Assembly: GCA_964409165.1 (NCBI GenBank)
Contig: CAYPCH010000008.1
Coordinates: 1-55,249 of the forward strand
Direction of reading: 5' to 3'
DNA: 55,249 nt
DNA from: CAYPCH01 sp964409165
GTDB taxonomy: Bacteria; Bacillota; Clostridia; Acetivibrionales; Acetivibrionaceae
The position numbers and the translations under genes were made by a program. This document shows, in pieces, positions 8,699 to 18,095 of this stretch; position 1 is the first letter of the stretch, and each line of letters opens with the position of its first letter. Below the pieces are notes generated by a model. The model saw only the letters and a list, made by a program, of their open reading frames with translations, was not told the origin of the DNA and did not search any database.

Positions 8699-10258
8699 AT
8701 GCCTGAGTTTTTAACAAGGTTACAGCGGCAATTGACTGAGGTTTGGAAAAACCTTGAGAAGTCACAGAAACATAGGATTTACATAACATCAGGCATTTTG
8801 ATATTAGTAATAACTATAGGTATAATTATGCTCACCAGAACTACATATGTTCCGCTTATGATCATTGATGATCCCAAAGATGCGGCGGAGATCGAAAAGG
8901 TATTGCAGGAAAAGAATATCAGCTACAAGCATGGAGACATTGGAAGAATACTTGTTGATTCAAAGGATAAAAACAAAGCTGAATTTGCTGTTGCCTCCGC
9001 AGGTCTTACTTCAAGCGGAATGACCTTTGAAGATGCGTGGAACCTTGTTAATATAACATCTACAGAGAGCGATAAAAAACATTTGTGGCAGAATTTTAAG
9101 AAGAACAGCCTTATAGCCAAGCTGAAAATGTTTGACAATGTAAAAGATGCAGACGTTGATCTGACTGTCCCGAAAGATACAATGTTTTTTTCAGGAAATG
9201 ATTCGGATGTAGCTAAGGCCTATGTAAGGATTAAGCCCAAGGGAGAGATTACCTCTGAGCAGGTTCAAGGGATAGTAAGTGTTGTGGCGTCATCGGTAGA
9301 AGGGCTGGATCCTAAAAATGTCACTGTAGTTGATAGCAATTTTAATATTCTCAACTCAGAGATGACAGGGGATATAGGTATAACTAGCAATCAATACAAG
9401 TTAAAGCAAAAGATAAAGGACGAAATAGAAAAGAGTGTAAAAAGACTTTATGCAGCACGTAATGGTATTTTTGACGATATCAGTGTTGTTGCGAACCCTG
9501 TTCTTGATCTGGATAAAGTGAAATCTACAAAGAATGAGATTGTAAAACCGACAGACTTAGAAGAGGCTATCATAAGCAGCGAGGATAGGAAAGAGACCCT
9601 TGTAAACGATGCTCCGAACGGTGCTCCCGGAATGGACAGTAATCCGGGAAATGTACCGACTTACCCTATTCAGGGTGGGGAAAACTCTTCTTATGATAAT
9701 TCTGTCAAAATACGAAACTATGACTATACAAGGATTTTAACCGAGGAAGAAAAAGCTTTTGGCACAGTAGATCCTGAAAAATCGTCAATGACCGTAGCAC
9801 TTTTGTACGGACAGAGAGTTAAGGATGACAGCTTGATTACTCAGATATTTATGGAACAGGTAAAGCAGGATGTAAGTAATGCAACCGGTATACCAGTTGC
9901 AAACATATCAGTTAACAAATATCCTCTTGCACCGATAGAAGATATAGCTGAACCTATTACCGATAGAATTAAAGAACTTGTTGATACTTATGGTTTCTTT
10001 GTACTTATGCTCATACTTATTATTGGGCTGATGTTTGCGGTGCGTCCTAGAAAACGCGAAGATGAAGAATCTGAGCTTGTACCGGAGCTTGCAACTGCTG
10101 TAGGGCCGAAATTTATAATACCTGATGATGAAAATTTACCTGAAATAGATATTGAAGAACGCTCAGAAGTCAAGAAACAGATAGAAAGGTTTGTAAAACA
10201 GAAACCGGAGGCTGTTGCTAATCTTTTGAGAAACTGGATTTCTGATGATTGGGATTAA
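8699..10258 (+). CDS. fliF: Flagellar MS-ring protein FliF
   Basis: 519 residues. A first membrane segment lies at about 27-46 and a second at about 428-448, with the large periplasmic-type ring-building domains between them (YscJ/FliF fold; PLMIIDDPKDAAEIEKVLQ onwards). The cytoplasmic tail is acidic and ends NLLRNWISDDWD, the FliG-binding tail. FliF forms the membrane ring that seeds motor assembly. RBS GAGGGTGGTG precedes the ATG. Confidence 0.96.
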   Translation: MPEFLTRLQRQLTEVWKNLEKSQKHRIYITSGILILVITIGIIMLTRTTYVPLMIIDDPKDAAEIEKVLQEKNISYKHGDIGRILVDSKDKNKAEFAVASAGLTSSGMTFEDAWNLVNITSTESDKKHLWQNFKKNSLIAKLKMFDNVKDADVDLTVPKDTMFFSGNDSDVAKAYVRIKPKGEITSEQVQGIVSVVASSVEGLDPKNVTVVDSNFNILNSEMTGDIGITSNQYKLKQKIKDEIEKSVKRLYAARNGIFDDISVVANPVLDLDKVKSTKNEIVKPTDLEEAIISSEDRKETLVNDAPNGAPGMDSNPGNVPTYPIQGGENSSYDNSVKIRNYDYTRILTEEEKAFGTVDPEKSSMTVALLYGQRVKDDSLITQIFMEQVKQDVSNATGIPVANISVNKYPLAPIEDIAEPITDRIKELVDTYGFFVLMLILIIGLMFAVRPRKREDEESELVPELATAVGPKFIIPDDENLPEIDIEERSEVKKQIERFVKQKPEAVANLLRNWISDDWD

Positions 10259-10292
10259 GACTTTGTAACTTTTGATTAGGGGGTAGTGGACT

Positions 10293-11315
10293 GTGGTTCG
10301 AGGTGGAACATACAAGTCAGATATATCGGGAAAAGAAAAGGCAGCAATGTTGCTTATAGCACTTGGACCCGAAAGGTCCGCGGAAATTTTCAAGCACCTT
10401 AAGGAAGATGAAATTGAGCAACTGACGCTGGAAATAGCAAACATCAGAACTGTAACTCCTGAAGAGAAGGAGAAGGTTTTGGAGGAGTTTTATCAGATTT
10501 GTCTGGCGCAGGAATACATAGCCGAAGGCGGCATAGGCTATGCAAAAGAAATACTTGAAAAGGCTTTGGGGACTCAGAAGGCGCTGGATGTTCTAAACAA
10601 GCTCACAGTTTCCCTTCAGGTAAGACCTTTTGACTTTGTGCGTAAGGCGGATCCGTCACAGCTTTTAAACTTTATTCAGAACGAGCATCCCCAGACAATA
10701 GCTTTGATTCTTGCATATTTAAAGCCTCAGCAGTCTTCCGCGGTACTGTCTGAACTGCCCCAAGATAAACAGGCTGATGTTGCAAGAAGGATTGCTACCA
10801 TGGACAGGACATCTCCAGAAGTTATTAAAGAAGTTGAAAGGGTTCTTGAAAAGAAGCTTTCAACCCTTGTTACAGAAGATTTTACTGCTACAGGCGGTGT
10901 TCAGGCTATAGTTGACATATTGAACAGCGTTGATAGAGGTACGGAAAAATATATTATGGAGACCCTTGAAATCGAGGATACGGATCTTGCTGAGGAAATC
11001 AAGAAAAGGATGTTCGTATTCGAAGATATACTTTCATTGGACAATCGCTCAATACAGAGATTCTTGCGTGAGGTTGAAAACAACCAGCTTGCAATTGCCC
11101 TTAAAGGAACCACAGAGGAAGTACAGAGCAAAATATACGCAAATATGTCCAAGAGGCTTGTGGAAATGGTCAAGGAAGATATAGAGTTTATGGGTCCTGT
11201 AAGGCTTAAGGATGTTGAGGATGCACAGCAGAAGATTGTAAACGTAATAAGAAAGCTTGAAGACGCCGGAGAAATAGTTATTTCAAGAGGCGGAGGAGAT
11301 GAGATTATTGTATAA
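10293..11315 (+). CDS. fliG: Flagellar motor switch protein FliG
   Basis: 340 residues with a GTG start behind AGGGGGTAG. The N domain (GKEKAAMLLIALGPERSAE) binds the FliF tail, the middle domain has the EHPQTIALILAYL motif, and the C-terminal torque helix is present as MFVFEDILSLDNRSIQRFLR. FliG transmits stator force to the rotor. MotA/MotB stator genes are not in this window. fliH overlaps its last codons in another frame, indicating coupled translation. Confidence 0.97.
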   Translation: MVRGGTYKSDISGKEKAAMLLIALGPERSAEIFKHLKEDEIEQLTLEIANIRTVTPEEKEKVLEEFYQICLAQEYIAEGGIGYAKEILEKALGTQKALDVLNKLTVSLQVRPFDFVRKADPSQLLNFIQNEHPQTIALILAYLKPQQSSAVLSELPQDKQADVARRIATMDRTSPEVIKEVERVLEKKLSTLVTEDFTATGGVQAIVDILNSVDRGTEKYIMETLEIEDTDLAEEIKKRMFVFEDILSLDNRSIQRFLREVENNQLAIALKGTTEEVQSKIYANMSKRLVEMVKEDIEFMGPVRLKDVEDAQQKIVNVIRKLEDAGEIVISRGGGDEIIV

Positions 11316-12078
11316 CAAGATATTCAAGAGTAATCAGATAAGTATTGGCGGACCAGTTAAGATAAGGGCTCCTTTAAACTTCCAGACAATAAAAAGAGTA
11401 GGGGAGCATGATAAACAGGGTGAAGACTTAAGAGATGAGGATTATAGAGAAGAAAATATCAGTCAAACATTGGAAGAACTTGTAGAGAAGGCAAAGCAGG
11501 AGGCTCAGGATATAATAAAAGAGGCTGAGTTTGAGGCTGAAAGTATAATTGTGAATGCGAAGACTGAAGCGGAAGAGTTAGTGCTTTCGATTCTTGATGA
11601 AGCAAAGAATGATGGCTTTGAGAAAGGCTATAAGGAAGCCAAAAGCCTATATGAGGATTTGCTTCAGGAAGCGGAAAGTACTAAAGAGCATGCTGAAACA
11701 GAATACAAGGAAGTGCTCGAAGGCATAGAAAAAGATGCGATAAATGTAATATTGGAAATAGCAAGAAAGGTTATAGGAACGGAGATTGAGTTGAACAAGG
11801 AAAATTTACTGTCGCTGGTCAGACAGGGGTTTGAACGATGTTCAAACAGAGACGATGTTATTGTCAAAGTTTCTTCTTCGGATTTCGACTTTCTTACGGA
11901 TAACAAGGATAAACTCCTTTCAATGGTAGAAGGCATAGGGCAACTTGATATAAAGAAAGACCCTTCCATGAAATCCGGGTCTTGTGTGATTGAAACTCCT
12001 TATGGAACTGTTGATGCAGGAATACATACAAAGCTTAATAAGATTGAAGAAGCATTTTATAAGGTTATGGCAAGGTAG
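11299..12078 (+). CDS. fliH: Flagellar export ATPase regulator FliH
   Basis: About 259 residues; it overlaps the end of fliG by 17 bases. The start could be ATG 11299 or TTG 11308; AGAGG and GGAGG upstream serve either. The middle (residues about 55-130) is an Ala/Glu-rich coiled coil with repeated EAE and EAK steps typical of FliH, and the C-terminal domain (VILEIARKVIGTEIELNKEN) matches the V-type ATPase subunit E-like stator fold. FliH holds FliI and steers cargo to the export gate. Confidence 0.92.
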   Translation: MRLLYNKIFKSNQISIGGPVKIRAPLNFQTIKRVGEHDKQGEDLRDEDYREENISQTLEELVEKAKQEAQDIIKEAEFEAESIIVNAKTEAEELVLSILDEAKNDGFEKGYKEAKSLYEDLLQEAESTKEHAETEYKEVLEGIEKDAINVILEIARKVIGTEIELNKENLLSLVRQGFERCSNRDDVIVKVSSSDFDFLTDNKDKLLSMVEGIGQLDIKKDPSMKSGSCVIETPYGTVDAGIHTKLNKIEEAFYKVMAR

Positions 12079-12100
12079 TAAGTAATCAATTGGGGGTAAT

Positions 12101-13420
12101 ATGATAAATATTGATTTTACAAAATACCATGAAATTCTTGATAAATCAGACTTTATTGAATATACGGGCAAGGTTTCAAAGATAGTAGGACTTACTATAG
12201 AGTCGGATGGACCTGAAGCAAATATAGGAGAGTTATGTAAAATACATGCACAAAGGGGCAGAAAGATAATAAGCTCTGAGGTTGTTGGATTTAAAGACAG
12301 CAAGGTGCTTTTAATGCCATTAGGAGAAATGAGCGGAATAGGACCGGGAAGTACAGTTGTTGCTACCGGTGATTTTCTTTCTATAGGGGTTGGAAAAGGA
12401 CTTATAGGCAGGGTAGTAGATGGTATGGGTACTCCCATTGACGATAAAGGCATGATAGAGGAAGAGGGGTTTTATCCTGTAAACAACAAACCTCCACACC
12501 CGTTGCAGCGTAATAGAATAAAAGATCCCCTTCCTTTAGGGGTTAAAACAATCGATGGGTTGTTAACTGTGGGAAAGGGTCAAAGGATAGGGATTTTTGC
12601 AGGGAGTGGGGTTGGTAAAAGCACTCTTATTGGTATGATTGCAAGAAACACAAAGGCAGATGTGAACGTAATAGCGTTGATCGGTGAAAGGGGCAGGGAA
12701 GTCAGGGAGTTTATAGAAAAGGACCTTAAGAAAGAGGGGCTTGCCAGATCGGTAGTAGTAGTTGCAACGTCGGATCAACCAGCGCTTATAAGGTTGAAAG
12801 GAGCTCTTATGGCTACTGCAATTGCAGAGTACTTTCGGGATCAGGGAAAGGATGTGCTTCTTCTTATGGATTCACTCACCAGGTTTGCAATGGCTCAGAG
12901 GGAAATAGGTCTTGCGATAGGCGAACCTCCTGTATCAAGGGGATACACGCCTTCTGTTTATGCAACCCTTCCAAAGCTCTTGGAAAGGGCAGGGAATTCG
13001 GGGAAGGGCTCAATAACCGGGCTTTATACAGTCCTTGTAGACGGAGATGATTTGACTGAACCGGTAACAGATACCGCAAGAGGCATACTTGACGGACATA
13101 TAGTCTTATCAAGGGCTTTAGCCAATAGGAATCAATATCCGGCAATTGACGTGTTGGCCAGTGTAAGCAGGGTTATGAGTGATATTATAAGTGACGAGCA
13201 TAAGAAGACAGCCAATGAAATAAAGAAAATAATGGCTATATACAGGGATGCTGAAGACCTAATTAATATTGGTGCATATGTAAAGGGCAGCAATGAAAAA
13301 ATTGATTATGCAATAGATAAGATAGATAATATTTTAGGATTTATCGAGCAGGGGGTTCACGACAAGTATTCATATCAGGAAGTGGTAGAGATGCTTGAGA
13401 GCATTACTAAATCTACTTGA
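12101..13420 (+). CDS. fliI: Flagellum-specific ATP synthase FliI
   Basis: 439 residues, family length. Walker A is GIFAGSGVGKSTLIGM and Walker B is VLLLMDSLTRFAMAQRE; the F1-beta-like ALIGERGREVREF and the PSVYATLPKLLERAG segment are also present. FliI is the export ATPase that unfolds and delivers rod, hook and filament subunits. RBS GGGGG precedes the ATG. The stop codon at 13418-13420 touches the left end of a MITE-like element, which separates fliI from fliJ. Confidence 0.97.
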   Translation: MINIDFTKYHEILDKSDFIEYTGKVSKIVGLTIESDGPEANIGELCKIHAQRGRKIISSEVVGFKDSKVLLMPLGEMSGIGPGSTVVATGDFLSIGVGKGLIGRVVDGMGTPIDDKGMIEEEGFYPVNNKPPHPLQRNRIKDPLPLGVKTIDGLLTVGKGQRIGIFAGSGVGKSTLIGMIARNTKADVNVIALIGERGREVREFIEKDLKKEGLARSVVVVATSDQPALIRLKGALMATAIAEYFRDQGKDVLLLMDSLTRFAMAQREIGLAIGEPPVSRGYTPSVYATLPKLLERAGNSGKGSITGLYTVLVDGDDLTEPVTDTARGILDGHIVLSRALANRNQYPAIDVLASVSRVMSDIISDEHKKTANEIKKIMAIYRDAEDLINIGAYVKGSNEKIDYAIDKIDNILGFIEQGVHDKYSYQEVVEMLESITKST

Positions 13421-13553
13421 CTCAACTTTCCCACAGTATTTATGGGCTCTTTGCCACTAACGTAGCATTGCTCACCGCGGTCAAAAAGTAAACTTTTTGC
13501 CCTTAACTTGTGAGCAACCAGAGCTTCAAAATACTATAAGTGGGAAAGTTGAG
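13421..13553 (+). mobile_element. MITE-like element, full copy 1
   Basis: 133 bases with terminal inverted repeats CTCAACTTTCCCAC (13421-13434) and GTGGGAAAGTTGAG (13540-13553). Further arms pair inward: AGTATTT/AAATACT, GCTCT/AGAGC, TTGCTCAC/GTGAGCAA, and a central palindrome CAAAAAGTaaACTTTTTG. The whole unit can fold into one long interrupted hairpin. No ORF is inside. A nearly identical copy lies at 44838-44969 and a solo end at 39976. No clear target duplication flanks this copy. It follows the fliI stop directly and could act as a partial terminator or RNA processing site in the operon. Confidence 0.8.
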
Positions 13554-13602
13554 TATATCGAACGCTATAAAGGTTTTACACTTTGCTCTAAATTTTCTTA
13601 TG

Positions 13603-13608
13603 TATAAT
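13603..13608 (+). promoter_or_regulatory. Possible -10 box for fliJ
   Basis: TATAAT in the 108 bases between the MITE and fliJ. No good -35 box is seen at 16-18 bases upstream, so this is a weak call. A promoter here would restore expression downstream of the inserted hairpin element. Confidence 0.25.
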
Positions 13609-13661
13609 AATTGGTACGAAATTTATTTGTGATTAATGAGGTATGAATTGGGTGAGGTGAA

Positions 13662-14108
13662 GTGGGTAAATTTGTTTTCAGACTGCAAGCTTTACTGAAT
13701 GTAAAACATCAAATGGAAAATGCACTGAAGAATGAGCTGGGGAAAGCCATGCAGGAGTTGGAACATCAAAAAGATATATTAAAACAGATTGAAAATGAAA
13801 AAGAGATATGTATAGATAAAATAAATAACAGCTCATCAGAAGGTGTGTCTGTAGGAATGCTTCGTGAATACAGTTCCTATATTTCTTATTTGATTGAAAA
13901 GGCTGAGTTTCAAAAAGAGAATATTAATATTGCAAAAGATAATGTCGATAAATATAGAGAGCAGCTAATTAAAGTAATGCAGGAAAAAGAAATGCTTGAA
14001 AAACTTAAAAGTATGAAGTTTGAAGAATACAGAAAGGAACAGATGCAACAGGAGCAAAAATTGAATGATGAGCTTGCAAGTTATAAATATATGAATCAAA
14101 ATTCTTGA
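13662..14108 (+). CDS. fliJ: Flagellar export chaperone FliJ
   Basis: 148 residues, almost entirely coiled coil, starting GKFVFRLQALLNVKHQMEN as FliJ proteins do. The GTG start at 13662 follows GGTGAGGTGA closely. FliJ is the central stalk of the FliI ATPase ring and recycles export chaperones. Lys/Glu-rich composition and its position between fliI and fliK support the call despite low sequence conservation in the family. Confidence 0.9.
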   Translation: MGKFVFRLQALLNVKHQMENALKNELGKAMQELEHQKDILKQIENEKEICIDKINNSSSEGVSVGMLREYSSYISYLIEKAEFQKENINIAKDNVDKYREQLIKVMQEKEMLEKLKSMKFEEYRKEQMQQEQKLNDELASYKYMNQNS

Positions 14109-14195
14109 ATAAGCTGTTGTTTGGAGAAGAAATGGATGTTGAGAACTAAAGATGATATTCCTTTTGTAAATTAAATGTGAATTCAGGAGATAAAA

Positions 14196-15014
14196 ATGGC
14201 AGCAAAAAAAAAGGAAAAGGATAACATAAGTCCCATGGCGCAAGGAAGCGAACCCAAACAAAAGAAAAACAGAGGTATTCTGTTTGGAGTACTTGCGTTA
14301 TTGTCAGCAATGGCTGTAATGGCTGTTGTTGTCGGAGGGGCTTTTTATATTATTATAAAAAACAATGTAAAAGGACTGGCTGAAGAATACAGAAATGATA
14401 TAAAGAGAATACCGATTCTCAGTTTGGCACTTCCGCCGGAGCCAGAAGAATACGATCCACTAGCACCCAAAAACCTTAGTGAGGAGGAGCTACTGGATAA
14501 TTACAATGTTTTCAGGAAGGAAAGAGAAGAACTCTCAAAAGAGCTTGAGAAAACCAATAAAAGAGTAAAGGAACTTGAAGGATATAAGAGCGAATCAGAA
14601 GGTTTAAAGGCTGAAAACGAAAGGATAAAAGCAGAATCAGAAGCGGAAAAAGAGAAGCTCGAAGAAGAAAAAAAGAAAATTGATGAGCTTGTTGCCTATG
14701 GTGATAAAGAAGGATTTAAGGAGTTTTTTGCCAGTGTCAATAAAGATACTGCTGAAAAGATATATCAGGAAATTTTGAGGGAGAAAATAGCAGAAGAAGG
14801 AGCAAAGAGCTTTGCTCAAATATATGAGAAAATGGATCCCGCAGCTGCTGCAAAAATATTTGAGGAACTTGGAACCCAGAAGATAGACTTGGTTGTAAAT
14901 GCATTAAAGAACATGAAGAAGGAAGTGGCGGCAGAAATACTTGCCTCAATGGATGAAAGTTTTGCAGCCAAGGTCAGTGATAAATTGTCGAAAGAGTTCG
15001 GTATAAAGCTTTAA
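14196..15014 (+). CDS. MotE/YlxF-like flagellar protein with MgtE N-terminal-like domain
   Basis: 272 residues. A basic N-terminal tail (KKKEKD, KQKKNRG) precedes one membrane segment at about 28-54. A long Glu/Lys-rich coiled coil covers about 100-165, and the C-terminal 100 residues carry MgtE_N-like helical repeats (AQIYEKMDPAAAAKIFEELG, then AAEILASMDESFAAKV). The same domain order is found in YlxF of Bacillus, encoded between fliJ and fliK, and in MotE of alpha-proteobacteria, a chaperone for MotC. I infer an extracytoplasmic partner of the rotor, stator or export machine. The position matches YlxF. Confidence 0.85.
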   Translation: MAAKKKEKDNISPMAQGSEPKQKKNRGILFGVLALLSAMAVMAVVVGGAFYIIIKNNVKGLAEEYRNDIKRIPILSLALPPEPEEYDPLAPKNLSEEELLDNYNVFRKEREELSKELEKTNKRVKELEGYKSESEGLKAENERIKAESEAEKEKLEEEKKKIDELVAYGDKEGFKEFFASVNKDTAEKIYQEILREKIAEEGAKSFAQIYEKMDPAAAAKIFEELGTQKIDLVVNALKNMKKEVAAEILASMDESFAAKVSDKLSKEFGIKL

Positions 15015-15090
15015 CAAACCATTCCAAAGGTATAAACCATACAGGTTTATATAAAAGCAACAAGAAATGCAAAAAAAGGAGGTGATAAGA

Positions 15091-16686
15091 TTGATAACAA
15101 CACAGAGTATTTTTGCAGATATTCTAACCAAACCTGCCAGTAGTAACCCCGATGTTAAAAGGGAAAGCAGTATAAGGGAAGGAAGCCACAAGAACAGGTT
15201 CAATGATACCTTAAAAACGGTTTTAAGCGTGGGTTCAAAGGTTGACAGCCGTAGAGAAATTACTGCACAGAAAGCACATACATCAGGACAAAGAGTTGAA
15301 AACCAACAAAGTGGCAATATTAAGAGCTACCGTGAAGCGGTAAGGATTAATGAAAAGAGAAATGTTTCAGACCCACAACAGAGAAAAACAGCAAAAAGCA
15401 GTGATGATAAGGACATAAAAAGCGATTTAGAGAAAAACAGGCAAAAAACTGTAAAAGCGAAAGAAGGAATTGCTCAAGAGGCTTTAGCTCAGGTTCTGGG
15501 CATAACTTTGGATGAACTAAAAAGTGTATTGTATTCATCAGGCGTAGATCCTGCCCTATTAATGGATGAATCCAATATAGATGTTGCTGTTGAAAAGTTA
15601 TCCGATTTTCTAGGGCTCAATCCTGAGCAAGAGAATATCCTTAAGGAGATAATGATCCTTACTCAAAAAGAAACTGAAGCATTTATTAAAAATCATTCAA
15701 CCGGGTCAGAGGAACCTACCAGAAACAAAAGCAATGGGGGTAAAGAGGAATGGGTCAAGTTAGAAGGTGCAGTAGTAGAAGCAGAAACAATTGATGTAGA
15801 AAAAATGAAGGAGGTCAACTTGACGGAATTTGCTTCAAAGCTGAAATCAGCACTGACAGAGTTAAGCGAAATAATTGATAATGAGCCTGAAATGCTTCAA
15901 GAACAGATTTCTTTAAAAGTTGAGGATGCAGTAAGTCAGAGTAATAATAGTGAGATTAAGCATAAGCAGTCAGGCAAGGTTGGTGAAGAATCTGCCGATA
16001 TCAGGAGTTTTAACCATGTGAAAAAAACTGAAAGAGCTTTTTCGAATGACAATGGAAACAGTGAGGAAGACGGAGCTCTGCAAGATGGAAAAGCTGCCGA
16101 AAAACCTGTTCTCGAACAAGTAATCAGCAAAGAAGATAATGCCCGGCAGGAAGGGTATAAAGACTTGCAATTTACCAACGCAGTATATACTGAACAGCAA
16201 AAGGAAAGTAATATTGATAGCGTAAACGGAGCTCACAGACAGGAGCATGTAGCAAGAAAAGAAATAGCATCCCAGGTGATTGAAAAAGCAAAAGTTATGC
16301 TAAGCGGTGACAAAAGTGAAATGGTTATTGACTTAAAACCGGATCACTTAGGTAAGCTTGCATTAAAGGTTGTAACAGAGAGAGGGATAGTGGTTGCGAA
16401 ATTCATGGCAGAGAATGAACAGGTAAAAGCAGCCTTAGAAGCAAATATGGATACATTGAAGGAGTCGTTGGAAAAACAGGGGTTTTCAGTTCAGGAATTC
16501 AGTGTATCGGTGCGTCAGGATTCTCAAAAGCAGTTTAACTTCAATGGAAATCTATCTCAGCACTCAGGAGGGAACGGAGGAAGGACACCTTCAGTAAACA
16601 CAATCAGTACTACCGGTTTTACAGAAGAAAGTCGGAAAGCAAATCCCTACGATTACAACGAAAGCAGCATAGATTTGATCGCCTGA
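15091..16686 (+). CDS. fliK: Flagellar hook-length control protein FliK
   Basis: 531 residues from TTG 15091. That start is chosen because a near-perfect AGGAGGTGAT (15078-15087) sits upstream; the ATG at 15067 would include the ribosome binding site in the gene. The first 400 residues are low-complexity, charged and hydrophilic, as in other FliK molecular rulers. The Flg_hook domain lies at the C terminus (EMVIDLKPDHLGKLALKVV and VKAALEANMDTLKESLEKQG). It measures the hook and switches export specificity to filament. The tail is Gly/Asn/Ser rich. Confidence 0.93.
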   Translation: MITTQSIFADILTKPASSNPDVKRESSIREGSHKNRFNDTLKTVLSVGSKVDSRREITAQKAHTSGQRVENQQSGNIKSYREAVRINEKRNVSDPQQRKTAKSSDDKDIKSDLEKNRQKTVKAKEGIAQEALAQVLGITLDELKSVLYSSGVDPALLMDESNIDVAVEKLSDFLGLNPEQENILKEIMILTQKETEAFIKNHSTGSEEPTRNKSNGGKEEWVKLEGAVVEAETIDVEKMKEVNLTEFASKLKSALTELSEIIDNEPEMLQEQISLKVEDAVSQSNNSEIKHKQSGKVGEESADIRSFNHVKKTERAFSNDNGNSEEDGALQDGKAAEKPVLEQVISKEDNARQEGYKDLQFTNAVYTEQQKESNIDSVNGAHRQEHVARKEIASQVIEKAKVMLSGDKSEMVIDLKPDHLGKLALKVVTERGIVVAKFMAENEQVKAALEANMDTLKESLEKQGFSVQEFSVSVRQDSQKQFNFNGNLSQHSGGNGGRTPSVNTISTTGFTEESRKANPYDYNESSIDLIA

Positions 16687-16705
16687 AGGAAAGGATGATA
16701 ATTTA

Positions 16706-17614
16706 ATGTCTGTAAATGGTGTAAACAACAATAAGACATTGGAGGAAATAATCGATAGTACAACTAAAAGGGCTCAGGAAAGAAAAACTGGTGAATTGGG
16801 AAAAGATGATTTTCTGAATCTTCTGATAACCCAGCTCAGGTACCAGGATCCTATGAATCCGGTAGACGATAAGGAATTTATAGGGCAGATGGCTCAATTC
16901 AGCACGCTTGAACAAATGCAAAACATGAACGGCAGTATTTCTTCTACAAAAGCTTTTGGCATGATAGGAAAGCATATAAGTGCAAATATAGTAGATGATG
17001 CCACCTTGGAAATTGAATTTGTAGAGGGGCTGGTTGAGAGCGTAAAAATGGAGGGTGGAAAAACCTTCGTAATTGTTAATGGACATGATGTACCTGTAGA
17101 AAGAGTTATTAGCGTATCAAATGGCCATTTCGAGTATAATGACTCTAATATATCCCAGTATACAGGTATTATAGGTTACGAAGCAAAAGGAGCAGTTTAC
17201 GACCCTGATGAAGGAGATATGATTTCAATAAACGGAGTTGTCAGGGAGATTTCGAAAGGACGGTATGAAAATTATGCCGTAATGGACGGAGTGTCGGTAC
17301 GCATAGCAGCTATTGATACGGATATACCTGTAACGGGCTCGGAATTCAGGAAGAATTATCTTGCAGATAATATAGACAAAGCAGTTTCTGTAATAATAAC
17401 AGATGATAATGGTAAACAGGTTCCTGTTAAAGGTATACTTAAAGAATTTGAAATCCAGCCTGACGGAAAAATAACTGCGGTAATTAATGGTATAAACGTA
17501 CCGGTTGAAAGTATTTATAACATTAAAGAAGCTACTGTTATAGAAACAAATGCAGATTCGGTAACGGATAGGGTCTCAGAAACAGATGAAGCAGCAACTG
17601 AGGACACTGAATAA
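16706..17614 (+). CDS. flgD: Flagellar hook-capping protein FlgD, with a triplicated C-terminal region
   Basis: 302 residues. The diagnostic N-terminal motif is DFLNLLITQLRYQDPMNPVD, followed by FIGQMAQFSTLEQMQ. FlgD caps the growing hook. After residue 85 there are about three copies of a 50-55 residue beta-rich unit (roughly 86-137, 155-204, 219-273); the first and third end with matching NGHDVPVERV and NGINVPVESI. Typical Bacillus FlgD is about half this length, so the extension is notable. The tail is acidic (ETDEAATEDTE). Confidence 0.93.
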   Translation: MSVNGVNNNKTLEEIIDSTTKRAQERKTGELGKDDFLNLLITQLRYQDPMNPVDDKEFIGQMAQFSTLEQMQNMNGSISSTKAFGMIGKHISANIVDDATLEIEFVEGLVESVKMEGGKTFVIVNGHDVPVERVISVSNGHFEYNDSNISQYTGIIGYEAKGAVYDPDEGDMISINGVVREISKGRYENYAVMDGVSVRIAAIDTDIPVTGSEFRKNYLADNIDKAVSVIITDDNGKQVPVKGILKEFEIQPDGKITAVINGINVPVESIYNIKEATVIETNADSVTDRVSETDEAATEDTE

Positions 17615-17700
17615 ACTTAAGAAGAACTGCATCAAAATGCTTGATTGCAAAAAGTGGTCAATAGAGTAAAACACTTAAGGAAAGTGAGGTGATGGATGGT

Positions 17701-18090
17701 ATGATTATCAACAATAATTACTACAACAATATCGGAAGGGTAACAAGAAATCAGGAGACTTCTGTTTCAGATAAGCCTAAAAATGTTCAGCAGGGAAGCT
17801 TTGAAGAAATGCTTAAGCAGAAGGTAAATGAAAACAAAGAGGTCAAATTCTCCAAACATGCGCAAATGAGGCTTCAGACTAGAAACATCACACTATCGCA
17901 GGAACAGAAGGAGAAAATTTCTCAGGCTGTGGAAAAAGCTGAAGGGAAAGGCGTTAAGGATTCGCTTGTAATGGTTGACAACATTGCTCTGGTTGTAAAC
18001 GTAAAGAATAGAACAGTTGTAACGGCAGTAAACAGCAACGAGCTTAAAGAAAACGTATTTACCAACATTGACGGAGCAGTTTTTACATAA
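17701..18090 (+). CDS. Flagellar operon protein, TIGR02530 family
   Basis: 129 residues from ATG 17701. The start is picked because GAGGTGAT (17686-17693) gives a 7 base spacing; the GTG at 17689 and ATG at 17692 overlap it. The core is KFSKHAQMRLQTRNITLSQEQ, then AVEKAEGKGVKDSLVMVDNIALVVNVKNRTVVTAV, which I recognise as the conserved flagellar operon protein found between flgD and flgE in Firmicutes. Its molecular role is unknown to me. A sigma-D type promoter follows its stop. Confidence 0.88.
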   Translation: MIINNNYYNNIGRVTRNQETSVSDKPKNVQQGSFEEMLKQKVNENKEVKFSKHAQMRLQTRNITLSQEQKEKISQAVEKAEGKGVKDSLVMVDNIALVVNVKNRTVVTAVNSNELKENVFTNIDGAVFT

Positions 18091-18095
18091 TTTTA

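Noticed and set aside
13421..13553. Simple terminator of the flgB-fliI transcript
   Set aside because: The same 132-133 bases recur at 44838 with a flanking duplication and no gene upstream in the same position, so it is a dispersed element, although it may also slow transcription.
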